Of a stretch of DNA of 64,000 nt, positions 41,347-49,820 are shown in pieces. Positions within the stretch are counted from its first letter, which is position 1, and each line of letters begins with the position of its first letter. The translations under genes were made by a program, and so were the position numbers. Source of the stretch: Myroides guanonis. Lineage in GTDB: Bacteria; Bacteroidota; Bacteroidia; Flavobacteriales; Flavobacteriaceae. The notes under the pieces were generated by a model, which saw only the letters and a program-made list of their open reading frames with translations, ran no database searches and was not told the origin of the DNA. The stretch is taken from assembly GCF_900114085.1 (NCBI RefSeq), contig NZ_FORU01000005.1:1-64000 (forward strand), written 5' to 3'.

Positions 41347-42129
41347 ATGAGAGTTTCGAGTTGTTATACGTGTCTGTTTTTGTTCATGTTCTTTACAAGT
41401 GGGCTTCGTGCTCAGGTAAAAGAAAAATTAGTAGAATCATCTATTGAGCAAACAATATTAGGAAATCAGATTGTTTTTACTGCTATAGCTGAAAACAAGA
41501 CAATGATTATTCAGAGTATACATTATAAACTTTCTGTAATAAAGAATGATGTAAATAGTGGTAATCGATCTAAAAATGAGCAAAGTGGTGCAAAGGTATT
41601 ACAGGCTTATGAAAAACTTGAATTGTCTAAGACGGGTATAAATGTAGATACGAAAGATAGGATTATAGTGCTTCTATTGGTTTATGATGTGAATGAAAAC
41701 CTTATTTCTACTAGTCGTGTTGTTTTAAATGATACTAAAAGTGAAGATAAAATTAAGGAAGAATTCAATTCAATATTAGAAAGTGCAAGTACAAAAGAAG
41801 AATCAGAAGTTGGTTTTGATGGAATTAAGTTATCTGGAATTGTAATCGATGAATGCAAAACAAAAGCAGGTAGAGATTTTTATCAATTGTTTTATTCGTC
41901 TTATTTATCCAGAGGGATAGAGGGGGATAAGGTTATAAAAATAGTAGAAACTCTGACTTTAGGTAGTAATACAAAAATAGCGGTAAAAGTAGAAAATGAT
42001 ATTGTCTTTGAATTTTTTGTTCGGTCTCAATACGATTATATAAAATCGATGGCTGATTTGGCAATTCAAAAGGTTGTATTCTATTTTAAAAGCTTGAAAA
42101 GAGAGACGCAATTAATTAAACGATATTAA
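41347..42129 (+). CDS. csgE: CsgE secretion factor with an N-terminal CsgH-like domain
   Basis: I start at ATG 41347 because it places a signal peptide (MRVSSCYTCLFLFMFFTSGL) at the N terminus; the longer frame from 41308 would not. The 260-residue product has two parts. Residues about 28-125 look like CsgH-type immunoglobulin-like domains (YKLSVIKNDVNSGNRSKNEQ, then DRIIVLLLVYDVNENLIS). Residues about 162-250 are the CsgE domain (LSGIVIDECKTKAGRDFYQL, KVIKIVETLTLGSNTKIAVK). CsgE gates and specifies CsgG secretion; CsgH-type domains block premature amyloid formation. E. coli CsgE is about 129 residues, so the extra domain is real. The CsgH assignment is by pattern only. Confidence 0.85.
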   Translation: MRVSSCYTCLFLFMFFTSGLRAQVKEKLVESSIEQTILGNQIVFTAIAENKTMIIQSIHYKLSVIKNDVNSGNRSKNEQSGAKVLQAYEKLELSKTGINVDTKDRIIVLLLVYDVNENLISTSRVVLNDTKSEDKIKEEFNSILESASTKEESEVGFDGIKLSGIVIDECKTKAGRDFYQLFYSSYLSRGIEGDKVIKIVETLTLGSNTKIAVKVENDIVFEFFVRSQYDYIKSMADLAIQKVVFYFKSLKRETQLIKRY

Positions 42130-42141
42130 AAAATAATTATT

Positions 42142-42540
42142 ATGAGAGGTGCTATTCTAATTTTATTGTCATTGTTTACTTCGGTGTGTTTTTCACAACA
42201 ACTGACTTATAAACCTATTAATCCATTTTTTGGAGGAGATACATTTAATTATCAAATGATGTTGAGTTCTGCAAATGCTCAAAATTCATTTAAAGACCCA
42301 GAAGCTGAGAAATTAAAACCATCAGATATGGAACAGTTTACGGAACGCTTGAATAATCAATTGCTGAGTCAGCTTTCAAGACAATTATTTAATGAACAAT
42401 TTGGAGGAGACTTAAAAGAAGGAACATTTGTTTTTGGAACCTTATCCGTTGAAATATACGAATCAGGAGAAGGAATGGTTGTTAATCTTTTAAATACAGA
42501 GTCAGGAGAACAAACGCAGATAATAATGCCTTCATACTAA
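42142..42540 (+). CDS. csgF: CsgF curli assembly protein
   Basis: The 132-residue protein has a signal peptide (cut after CFS, about residue 17), then the conserved CsgF start QLTYKPINPFFGGDTFNYQM, which inserts into the CsgG pore, and an extended C-terminal part (GTLSVEIYESGEGMVVNLLN). CsgF couples secreted CsgA to surface nucleation by CsgB. Length and motif match E. coli CsgF. It lies 12 bp after csgE and 5 bp before csgG. Confidence 0.92.
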   Translation: MRGAILILLSLFTSVCFSQQLTYKPINPFFGGDTFNYQMMLSSANAQNSFKDPEAEKLKPSDMEQFTERLNNQLLSQLSRQLFNEQFGGDLKEGTFVFGTLSVEIYESGEGMVVNLLNTESGEQTQIIMPSY

Positions 42541-42545
42541 AGCTT

Positions 42546-43919
42546 ATGAGAGTATTTACTTACATATTATGGTCGATATTATTGAGTTTGTTTGTGGTGA
42601 GTTGTGGTTCATATTGGAACCAACCTGTTACAAATAAAAGTGCTCGTATTGGTGAACTTACATCAGGGAGTATGAAGCTTAAGAATATGCCAAAACCCAC
42701 TGAACAGGTCGTAGCGGGTGTTTATAACTTTAGAGATCAAACTGGACAATATAAAAATATTGAAACGGGAAGTTCATTTAGTACAGCAATCTCTCAAGGA
42801 GGGACCACTATATTGATAAAGAGCCTTGAGGATTCAGGATGGTTTACAGTTGTTGAAAGGGAGAATTTAGGGAATTTATTAAACGAACGTAATATTATAA
42901 ATACTACACGAGAGCAATTTGCTAAAGCAGGAAATACAGACCAAAAACCATTACCTCCCTTGTTGTTTGCAGGTATATTACTAGAGGGTGGTGTAGTGTC
43001 TTATGATACGAATATAATCACTGGTGGTAGCGGAGCTAGATATTTTGGAGTAGGAGGGTCTGTTCAATATAGAGAAGATAGGATAACTGTTTATTTAAGA
43101 GCCGTTTCAACAACGAACGGAAGGGTTTTGAAAACAGTATATGTGTCTAAAACGATTTTGTCTCAGGCTGTGTCTGCTAACCTTTTTAAATATGTGAACT
43201 TTCAACGACTTCTCGAAGTTGAAATGGGATATACTGTGAATGAGCCTGTTCAATTAGCTATGAAAGATGCTATAGAGAAAGCTGTAGAAAGCATTATTAT
43301 CGAAGGTATTGAAGATGGTTTGTGGAAGACAAAAGACGGTGATGTAATGGATAACTTTTTGGTTTCAGAATATAAAAAAGAGAAAGTAATCGATGAATCA
43401 ACTTTACTTCACGATAGAAAGCAAAGATTTAGACATACTAAGAATGAGGTAGGGCTTTCAGGAGGTGTTGCTTTGTTAGATGGGGATTTAAAAGATAAAA
43501 AAGCAGGGTATTCTTTCAGGTTAGACTATACTAGGAATCTATCATCTTCATTTGCATGGAACTTAAATGTAAATCCAATGCAATTGAAAACAGGAAAATC
43601 TTTTAAAAATCAATTGTATAGTATAGATACCAACTTGAGATATATGTTGCTTCCCAATGATAATGTTTCTCCATATGTATATGGGGGGGTAGGTATGTTA
43701 GGAGACTATTTTATGTTGGCCAATAGAAAAGGTAAAGATGATTTTTTCTTTAAGGTGCAATATGGATTGGGTTTGAATTTTAATTTATCAGATGATTTTT
43801 CGTTGTTTGCATATGGGGAACACCATCTGCCATTTACAGATAAGTTAGAAGGAGTTAAGTCTGGTAAGAGAAATGATTTTTACTATACAGGAGGAATCGG
43901 AGTTAAGTTTTATTTTTAA
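42546..43919 (+). CDS. csgG: CsgG curli secretion channel with C-terminal beta-barrel extension
   Basis: The 457-residue lipoprotein (VSCGSY lipobox, Cys20) contains the CsgG pore domain up to about residue 265: FAGILLEGGVVSYDTNIITG, RITVYLRAVSTTNGRVLKTV and a C-loop near MAMKDAIEK-like AMKDAIEKAVESIIIEG. E. coli CsgG is about 277 residues. Here another about 170 residues follow, a charged linker then transmembrane-type beta strands (NEVGLSGGVALLDGDLK, SFRLDYTRNLSSSFAWNLNV), ending in a final Phe (GGIGVKFYF) like outer-membrane barrels. The extension is unlike enterobacterial CsgG. The lipoprotein at 43922 starts 2 bp later. Confidence 0.9.
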   Translation: MRVFTYILWSILLSLFVVSCGSYWNQPVTNKSARIGELTSGSMKLKNMPKPTEQVVAGVYNFRDQTGQYKNIETGSSFSTAISQGGTTILIKSLEDSGWFTVVERENLGNLLNERNIINTTREQFAKAGNTDQKPLPPLLFAGILLEGGVVSYDTNIITGGSGARYFGVGGSVQYREDRITVYLRAVSTTNGRVLKTVYVSKTILSQAVSANLFKYVNFQRLLEVEMGYTVNEPVQLAMKDAIEKAVESIIIEGIEDGLWKTKDGDVMDNFLVSEYKKEKVIDESTLLHDRKQRFRHTKNEVGLSGGVALLDGDLKDKKAGYSFRLDYTRNLSSSFAWNLNVNPMQLKTGKSFKNQLYSIDTNLRYMLLPNDNVSPYVYGGVGMLGDYFMLANRKGKDDFFFKVQYGLGLNFNLSDDFSLFAYGEHHLPFTDKLEGVKSGKRNDFYYTGGIGVKFYF

Positions 43920-43921
43920 AA

Positions 43922-45436
43922 ATGATACAGATGAAAATAAATAGTATATTTTTCAAGTTGAGTTACCTATTGGTAGTCTTATTGCTTTTCTCTTGTAGTG
44001 AAGACCCCATAGACGAAACTGGTAAAGGGACCATTATTGGTAAAGTTGTTAGGGATGGTAGTTTTGCACCAATGGTTAATGTTAAAATTGAAACCACTCC
44101 AGTCTCTAATACTGTTTTTACAAATGAAAAAGGCGAGTTTATTATTGAAGATGTTGTTGGAGGGGAATATTCAGTAAAAGCGCAGTTAGATGGATTTGTT
44201 GCAGCATTTAAATCGGCTCTGGTTCAGCACGGAAAGAAGAGCAATGTAGTGTTTGAGCTTTCTCCTTCAAGTGCCAATAATAAGCCTCCAACTAAATTAG
44301 AGTTGCTTTATCCTGTGAATAATGAAATCTTAACAGTAACTTCTATTGAGTTTAAGTGGACAGCAGAGGATCCTAATGACGATAATATGACTTATATACT
44401 GCAATTGAGAAATGATTTTGATTCTAGAGTTGAGGTTTTTAAGAGTATTGTGGATACTACATTTTCTTATTCCAACCTGAAATTAGGTGCGAAGTATTTC
44501 TGGCAGATAACTGCTAATGATGGAGTAAATGAACCTGTGGTAAGTTCAATGAATTCCTTTAGGGTTTATAAGGCTCCATTAGACAATAGGATCTTGTTTA
44601 CAAGATCTATAGGTGATAATTTAGTGATATATTCTACTACAGAGAACGGAGAGGAATTTCAATTAACGGATTCTAATGTTACTAGTTTTAGACCTAGAAT
44701 TAATATGGCAGCAAACAAGATTGCGTATTTGCAATCTAAAGAAGGAATTGCCGATATATTTATTATGGAGAAGGATGGTACAAGCAAGCAAAAGGTGACT
44801 TCTTTTGTAAAACCAAACGGTTTTGACCTGAGAGAAATTAATTTTAGTTGGCCAGCCAATAGTGATAAAATTTACTATCCGAATTTTGATAAATTATATA
44901 GAATAAACACCAATGGACAAGGATTAGTTCAGATTTACGAAACTACTGATGGTTCCTTGATTTCTGAAGTAGACGTAGATGAAGTAAATCAAGTTATCGT
45001 TTTGAAAACGAATAATATAAATGGTTATGGAGTACGAATTTATACTATCGATTTCAGTGGAAATGAGATTGAAAATATATTGATGAATAGCAAAGGGGCA
45101 GCTGGGGGATTACAATTCTCTTATGACGGAAAAAGAATTTTATATGCTTATGATATGTCCAGTTTTGAAAATGCAGGCTATGTTCGTAAAAAATCACGAA
45201 TGTTTGTATATGATTTGATTACTAAATCGCGTAGAGACGTTTCTGGGGTAACTCCTAACGGAACAAATGATTTAGACCCTCGATTTTCTCCAAATGAAGC
45301 TTTTATTATTTTTACTAATTCATCAAATGATGGGCTTTCTCAGAAAAATGTATATTTTATAGAATTACCTGAAAATGAAGATGACGGACAAAGAACTTTG
45401 TTGAAATCAAATGCCTTTATGCCTGAATGGAATTAG
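43922..45436 (+). CDS. Curli-cluster lipoprotein with carboxypeptidase-like, FN3-like and beta-propeller domains
   Basis: The 504-residue protein has a signal with lipobox LFSC (Cys25 from the first ATG; a second ATG lies three codons later). A carboxypeptidase-regulatory-like domain spans about 37-110 (GTIIGKVVRDGSFAPMVNVK), a FN3-like region about 118-200 (FKWTAEDPNDDNMTYILQL) and a TolB/PD40-type propeller from about 215 (IAYLQSKEGIADIFIMEKDG; FIIFTNSSNDG). It is the last gene of the csg operon, 2 bp after csgG. I infer a role in fibre anchoring or receptor recognition at the cell surface, by context only. Confidence 0.75.
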   Translation: MIQMKINSIFFKLSYLLVVLLLFSCSEDPIDETGKGTIIGKVVRDGSFAPMVNVKIETTPVSNTVFTNEKGEFIIEDVVGGEYSVKAQLDGFVAAFKSALVQHGKKSNVVFELSPSSANNKPPTKLELLYPVNNEILTVTSIEFKWTAEDPNDDNMTYILQLRNDFDSRVEVFKSIVDTTFSYSNLKLGAKYFWQITANDGVNEPVVSSMNSFRVYKAPLDNRILFTRSIGDNLVIYSTTENGEEFQLTDSNVTSFRPRINMAANKIAYLQSKEGIADIFIMEKDGTSKQKVTSFVKPNGFDLREINFSWPANSDKIYYPNFDKLYRINTNGQGLVQIYETTDGSLISEVDVDEVNQVIVLKTNNINGYGVRIYTIDFSGNEIENILMNSKGAAGGLQFSYDGKRILYAYDMSSFENAGYVRKKSRMFVYDLITKSRRDVSGVTPNGTNDLDPRFSPNEAFIIFTNSSNDGLSQKNVYFIELPENEDDGQRTLLKSNAFMPEWN

Positions 45437-45471
45437 AACTTTAGTTTAAATGTTCATAGTTTTTTATAGTA

Positions 45472-45509
45472 AAAGTGCTGTTTCATTTTAAATGAAACAG
45501 CATTTTTTT
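45472..45509. terminator. Terminator at the end of the csg operon
   Basis: TGCTGTTTCATTT pairs with AAATGAAACAGCA in a near-continuous palindrome, followed by a T-run on the plus strand. It overlaps the gpmI stop codon on the other strand. Confidence 0.8.
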
Positions 45510-47025
45510 ATATTAATGATTCTCCTGTCATAACTAAGGGTTTTTCTATTCCCATCATTTTTAAAATTGTAGGAGCGATATCTCCTAATACACCGTGATT
45601 AACCTGTTTGATATCTTTGTCTACAATGATAATTGGAACAGGGTTTGTTGTGTGTGCTGTATTAGGACTTCCGTCTTCATTATACATGGTTTCACAATTT
45701 CCATGGTCTGCCAGTACAATGGTAGTATAGTTGTGTTCTAATGCGGTTTCAATAACTTCTTGAACACATTTATCCACTGCTTCGCAAGCTTTAATTGCTG
45801 CTTCCATGATTCCAGTATGACCTACCATGTCTCCATTGGCAAAGTTCAGACATACAAAATCAACAGTTTCTTTTTTAAGTTCTGGAACTAATGCTGTTTT
45901 AAGTTCGAAAGCGCTCATTTCTGGTTGTAAATCATAAGTTGCAACTTTTGGAGAAGGACAAAGTATGCGTTCTTCACCAATAAAAGGAAGCTCTCTACCG
46001 CCTGAGAAGAAGAATGTTACGTGAGGATATTTTTCGGTTTCAGCAATTCGGATTTGTGTCTTCCCATGTTTTTCTAATATTTCCCCTAAGGTTTCTGTTA
46101 TATTCTCTTTGTCATATACAACGTGAATGTTTTTGAAAGTAGGGTCGTAATTAGTTAGTGTAACATAATAAAGAGGCAAAGCATCCATTCCGAATTCAGG
46201 AAAGTTTCTTTGACTTAAAACTTCTGTCAATTCACGTCCTCTATCCGTTCTGAAGTTAAAAAAGATTACTACGTCATTCTTTTGAATAGTTGCAATAGGA
46301 TGACCTAAGTCATCAGCAATATATAAGGGTTCGATGAATTCATCTGTTACGAGATTTGTGTAACTATCTTCTAAACTCAAGACTGCATTTTGAGTTGGCA
46401 TACCAATTCCTTTTGTTAAAAGGTCGTATGCTTTTTTTACTCGCTCCCATCTCTTATCTCTATCCATAGCAAAATAGCGTCCAATTACAGTCGCTAATCT
46501 TCCAGTAGATTTTTGCATATGTTGCTCAAGATTTGCGATGTGATTAGCTCCCGATTTAGGGTCAACATCTCTTCCATCTGTGAAAGCATGTACAAACACA
46601 TCTTTCAAACCAGCTTCATGTGCAGCATCTAGTAAACCATATAGATGTTTTTCGTGAGAGTGTACACCTCCGTCTGAAAGTAGACCTAAAAAGTGGACTC
46701 TTGAATTGTTCTTTTTAGCATAATTGAAAGCATCAACAATAGCTTTTTCATCTTTAATTGTCTTGTTTTCAATAGCGAGATTAATCTTAGCTAAGTCTTG
46801 ATAAACAATTCTTCCTGCACCAAGATTCATATGTCCAACCTCTGAATTACCCATTTGTCCAACAGGAAGTCCAACATTAAGACCGTCTGTTAAAACATAA
46901 GAGTTTGGATATTGTGTGTAAAGACTATCTATAAAAGGCGTATTTGCATTTTCTATAGCAGAGACTTTTGGGTTAGGTGACTTTCCCCAACCGTCCAGTA
47001 TCATTAAGATTACTTTTTTGTTCAT
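45508..47025 (-). CDS. gpmI: 2,3-bisphosphoglycerate-independent phosphoglycerate mutase
   Basis: The 505-residue enzyme (ATG 47025) interconverts 3- and 2-phosphoglycerate in glycolysis using two Mn2+ ions. The Ser nucleophile is in GQMGNSEVGHMNLGAGRIVY, and metal residues in FVHAFTDGRDVDPKS, NFRTDRGRELTEVL and TIVLADHGNCETMYN. The MILDGWGKSPNPKVSAIENA start is diagnostic. A TATTTTTG box lies 24 bp upstream. Confidence 0.96.
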   Translation of the reverse strand: MNKKVILMILDGWGKSPNPKVSAIENANTPFIDSLYTQYPNSYVLTDGLNVGLPVGQMGNSEVGHMNLGAGRIVYQDLAKINLAIENKTIKDEKAIVDAFNYAKKNNSRVHFLGLLSDGGVHSHEKHLYGLLDAAHEAGLKDVFVHAFTDGRDVDPKSGANHIANLEQHMQKSTGRLATVIGRYFAMDRDKRWERVKKAYDLLTKGIGMPTQNAVLSLEDSYTNLVTDEFIEPLYIADDLGHPIATIQKNDVVIFFNFRTDRGRELTEVLSQRNFPEFGMDALPLYYVTLTNYDPTFKNIHVVYDKENITETLGEILEKHGKTQIRIAETEKYPHVTFFFSGGRELPFIGEERILCPSPKVATYDLQPEMSAFELKTALVPELKKETVDFVCLNFANGDMVGHTGIMEAAIKACEAVDKCVQEVIETALEHNYTTIVLADHGNCETMYNEDGSPNTAHTTNPVPIIIVDKDIKQVNHGVLGDIAPTILKMMGIEKPLVMTGESLI

Positions 47026-47049
47026 TACTGTGTTTTTCGTTGTGTTGTA

Positions 47050-47057
47050 CAAAAATA
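47050..47057 (-). promoter_or_regulatory. Candidate -7 box (TATTTTTG) of gpmI
   Basis: On the minus strand TATTTTTG lies 24 bp before the gpmI start codon. Confidence 0.55.
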
Positions 47058-47192
47058 CGGATACTTGTTTAAATGTCTTAAAGAATTTTTTGAATGTTAA
47101 AAAATGAATTTTAGCACTTCATTTTGAAGCTCTTATTTATAATATGATTATTTTTATCACTTTTTAGAAGATGTTTAAGTAATAGATTTATA

Positions 47193-47936
47193 ATGAATTA
47201 CAAAATTTTACCAGTAGTTGTACTCTTTGCATTAGGCTTTATGGGCTTTCATGCATGGAATGAAAAAGAAGTTGAAGGAGAAGTAGCAATGACTGTAAAA
47301 GTTGAAGAAGCTAAGCCACTTGAGGCAGAAGAGACTTTTGAGATGAAGATGGAGGAGCGCTATGCTGATTTGGATGTTCAAGAATATACGGCACCCTCTA
47401 AAGAGAGTTTTCAAAAAGCATTGAAAGGTTTTTGGAAAATGAAAGAAGAAGGAATTCTAAAGAAGGATATACTAACAATTGTTGATTTTAGTCTATCATC
47501 TACTGCTAGAAGGCTTTGGGTTATTGATATGAGTAAAAATAAAATATTGCTACAAACGGTAGTTTCACATGGAAGAAATAGTGGTAATGAATTTGCTCAG
47601 AAATTCTCAAATACTATTAATTCTAATATGAGTAGCTTGGGTTTTTATAAAACTGGAGAGACATACAGTGGTAAGCACGGCTTCTCTCTTCGTTTAGATG
47701 GATTAGAAAAAGGATATAACGATTTGGCTAGAGAACGTGCTATTGTAATGCATGGTGCAGATTATGCTGCGGAGAGTTTGGCTCAAAAACAAGGGAGATT
47801 GGGACGTAGTTTAGGCTGTCCGGCAATCCCCCAAAATATTAAAAAAGAATTAATTGATTTGATAAAAGATGAGACCTGCTTGTTTATATATTATCCCAAC
47901 TCGGAATATCTAAAAGGATCTCAATTTTTAAGTTAG
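47193..47936 (+). CDS. Murein L,D-transpeptidase catalytic-domain family protein
   Basis: The 247-residue protein has an N-terminal membrane anchor or signal (KILPVVVLFALGFMGFHAW) and a catalytic domain: TFSNTIN-type strands, GFYKTGETYSGKHGFSLRLD, and the motif VMHGADYAAESLAQKQGRLG followed by SLGCPAIP. The His and SxGC pattern is that of the DUF4105-independent L,D-transpeptidase-like group, which cross-links or trims peptidoglycan peptides at a catalytic Cys. It overlaps the end of the convergent YcbB-like gene by 4 bp. Confidence 0.85.
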   Translation: MNYKILPVVVLFALGFMGFHAWNEKEVEGEVAMTVKVEEAKPLEAEETFEMKMEERYADLDVQEYTAPSKESFQKALKGFWKMKEEGILKKDILTIVDFSLSSTARRLWVIDMSKNKILLQTVVSHGRNSGNEFAQKFSNTINSNMSSLGFYKTGETYSGKHGFSLRLDGLEKGYNDLARERAIVMHGADYAAESLAQKQGRLGRSLGCPAIPQNIKKELIDLIKDETCLFIYYPNSEYLKGSQFLS

Positions 47937-49522
47937 TTTAGTTGAAGTTTTGTAAAAAGGTCTCCATCTAAATTGTAGATGTCATCTCTGAATTGTAGAC
48001 CATCTTTATCTTTCCAGGCAGTCCAGTATAACTGATGAATATCTATAGTCTTTTGTAAAGGGATATGTTGTGTTTTTTCTGACTCTAACCATTGATTGAT
48101 TTGCTTCATTGTGTATTTACTGTTTTCTGTAGTAAGAATATATTCAGCTAAATCGAAAGGGTCTTCAACTCTAATACATCCCGAACTTAAATCTCGATTG
48201 TCTTTGTTAAAGTTGTTTTTGTTGTTTGTGTCGTGTAAGTATACTAAATGGTTGTTTTTAAAGTCAAACTTAATCCTACCTAGCGAATTTGCTTTTCCTG
48301 GTTTTTGAACATATCTATAACTACTTGCACGTTCTGGTTTCCAATCTGAGGCACTTACTACATTTCCATTATTGTCATAAATTGTAAACCCTCTGTTTGC
48401 AAAATAACTTCTGTTCTTGCTTGCGGAAGGTACCAAATCATTTTTTAAAATAGTCGGTGGCACTGTCCATGTAGGGTTGATTATCAATCCGCTGAAACGC
48501 GAAGATAATATAGGTGTTTTTCGGTCAGGTTTTCCTACAATAATTTTATGCTTTTGAATGGTGTCTCCATGAGATACAGCTACAAGACTAAAGTCAGGAA
48601 TGTTTACCAAAACATAATCATTTCCTAGATTTCTTGGATACCATCTCCAACGTTCTAAGTTAACTATGACTTTTTGGATTTGTTGTTCTTTTGTTTCATT
48701 CAATGCGATTAAGGTTTGCTTGTCTAATAAGCCCGTTTCATCTATCCCATTGCGGAGTTGAAAACGCTTTAATGCATTTGATGTGGTTTCATCAAATACT
48801 GAATTAATACTATCACTTTGTGCCAAATCTTTCCAGTATATCAATAGCTCCTTTAATACTTTTATTTCAGGAAGTGAATCATTTACTTTGAGTTTGTTGA
48901 TTGTCTTTAGTTCTATAAAATCTTCATTTGGCATTTTTCTTAATTCGGCTAAAGCTTCTTTTAGTTGACCGTAAACGGGATGTTTTGGTCGAATACTATC
49001 AAAAGCAATAGGAACAGCATCGTGAATAAGGGTTAAATTCAAAGTAGCTGGTAGATTGATGTTTTTAGGATCAATGTCCCAATCATTATAAAGTTTTTTT
49101 GGACTTAATACCCCATTGTATAGTTGTGAAGCAATTTTGAAAAAGGTTTCTGAATACAGTATGTCAGCCTCTGTTTTTTGAACGTCTGTAAGAGTACTAT
49201 AATCACTGTTATATTTTTTTAATTTCTCTAAAGGGAATTGTTTTAATGTAATTCCATCTTCATCCAAACTTTTTATTGAAGTAATAAGGTCTTCTCTATT
49301 TTTAGCTTGATTCCATCCAGTTTTAAAATCATTTGTTTTATAGAACTGTTGCAAATCTTTTGATTTTTCTTTGAGAATAAGGCTGTCAAAAGCAATACTC
49401 TCTTCTATATTCATCGGAGTCAAGATAAGTGTGTCATTGGTGACGACATGTAAAGCGTATTTTTGTTTTTGACAGCTAATTAGCCCAAAAGCTAATAAAC
49501 CGATTAGAATAAAATGTTTCAT
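47933..49522 (-). CDS. YcbB/LdtD-type L,D-transpeptidase lipoprotein
   Basis: The 529-residue protein has lipobox LISC (Cys17), a scaffold domain, a peptidoglycan-binding domain (ALKRFQLRNGIDETGLLDKQ, about 250-270) and a YkuD-type catalytic domain. The catalytic motif is YLHDTNNKNNF then RDLSSGCIRVEDPFDLAEY (Cys and Arg). It forms 3-3 cross-links in peptidoglycan in homologues. The 3' end overlaps the neighbouring transpeptidase gene by 4 bp on the opposite strand, so both transcripts are antisense at their ends. Confidence 0.9.
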   Translation of the reverse strand: MKHFILIGLLAFGLISCQKQKYALHVVTNDTLILTPMNIEESIAFDSLILKEKSKDLQQFYKTNDFKTGWNQAKNREDLITSIKSLDEDGITLKQFPLEKLKKYNSDYSTLTDVQKTEADILYSETFFKIASQLYNGVLSPKKLYNDWDIDPKNINLPATLNLTLIHDAVPIAFDSIRPKHPVYGQLKEALAELRKMPNEDFIELKTINKLKVNDSLPEIKVLKELLIYWKDLAQSDSINSVFDETTSNALKRFQLRNGIDETGLLDKQTLIALNETKEQQIQKVIVNLERWRWYPRNLGNDYVLVNIPDFSLVAVSHGDTIQKHKIIVGKPDRKTPILSSRFSGLIINPTWTVPPTILKNDLVPSASKNRSYFANRGFTIYDNNGNVVSASDWKPERASSYRYVQKPGKANSLGRIKFDFKNNHLVYLHDTNNKNNFNKDNRDLSSGCIRVEDPFDLAEYILTTENSKYTMKQINQWLESEKTQHIPLQKTIDIHQLYWTAWKDKDGLQFRDDIYNLDGDLFTKLQLN

Positions 49523-49820
49523 AGCTAGTTTTTATTTTAAAAATAAGCAAAAAAACTGAATTTTTAATAATTATTGTCCTTAAAACTTGTATTAGATTTT
49601 TTGATTGTTTTTCTAATAATCGAGTAAAAACCTTTTGAAATGGTAGTTAAGAGATGAATTTTTAATAATAAATATGAATGAAATTAAAGAAATTTAAAAT
49701 TAGAAAGCTTATTGACAGTTTTATAGAGAACTTGTGAAATTTAGTGTAGGAATAGTAAAAGTTAAGAAGAATGTGATTGGAGTTCGGGATTGAAGTACTT
49801 TTGTCGTTTAAATAAAAAGA
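49523..49820. promoter_or_regulatory. 298-bp divergent gap with candidate promoter of the TonB receptor
   Basis: No ORF is supported. A TACTTTTG box (49796-49803) lies 17 bp before the TonB-receptor ATG. No cobalamin or TPP riboswitch signature was recognised. The minus-strand gene start at 49522 has only AT-rich DNA upstream. Confidence 0.5.

Noticed and set aside
49523..49820. Possible riboswitch upstream of the TonB-dependent receptor
   Set aside because: I looked for cobalamin- and TPP-type conserved cores and saw none; only a promoter box could be supported.
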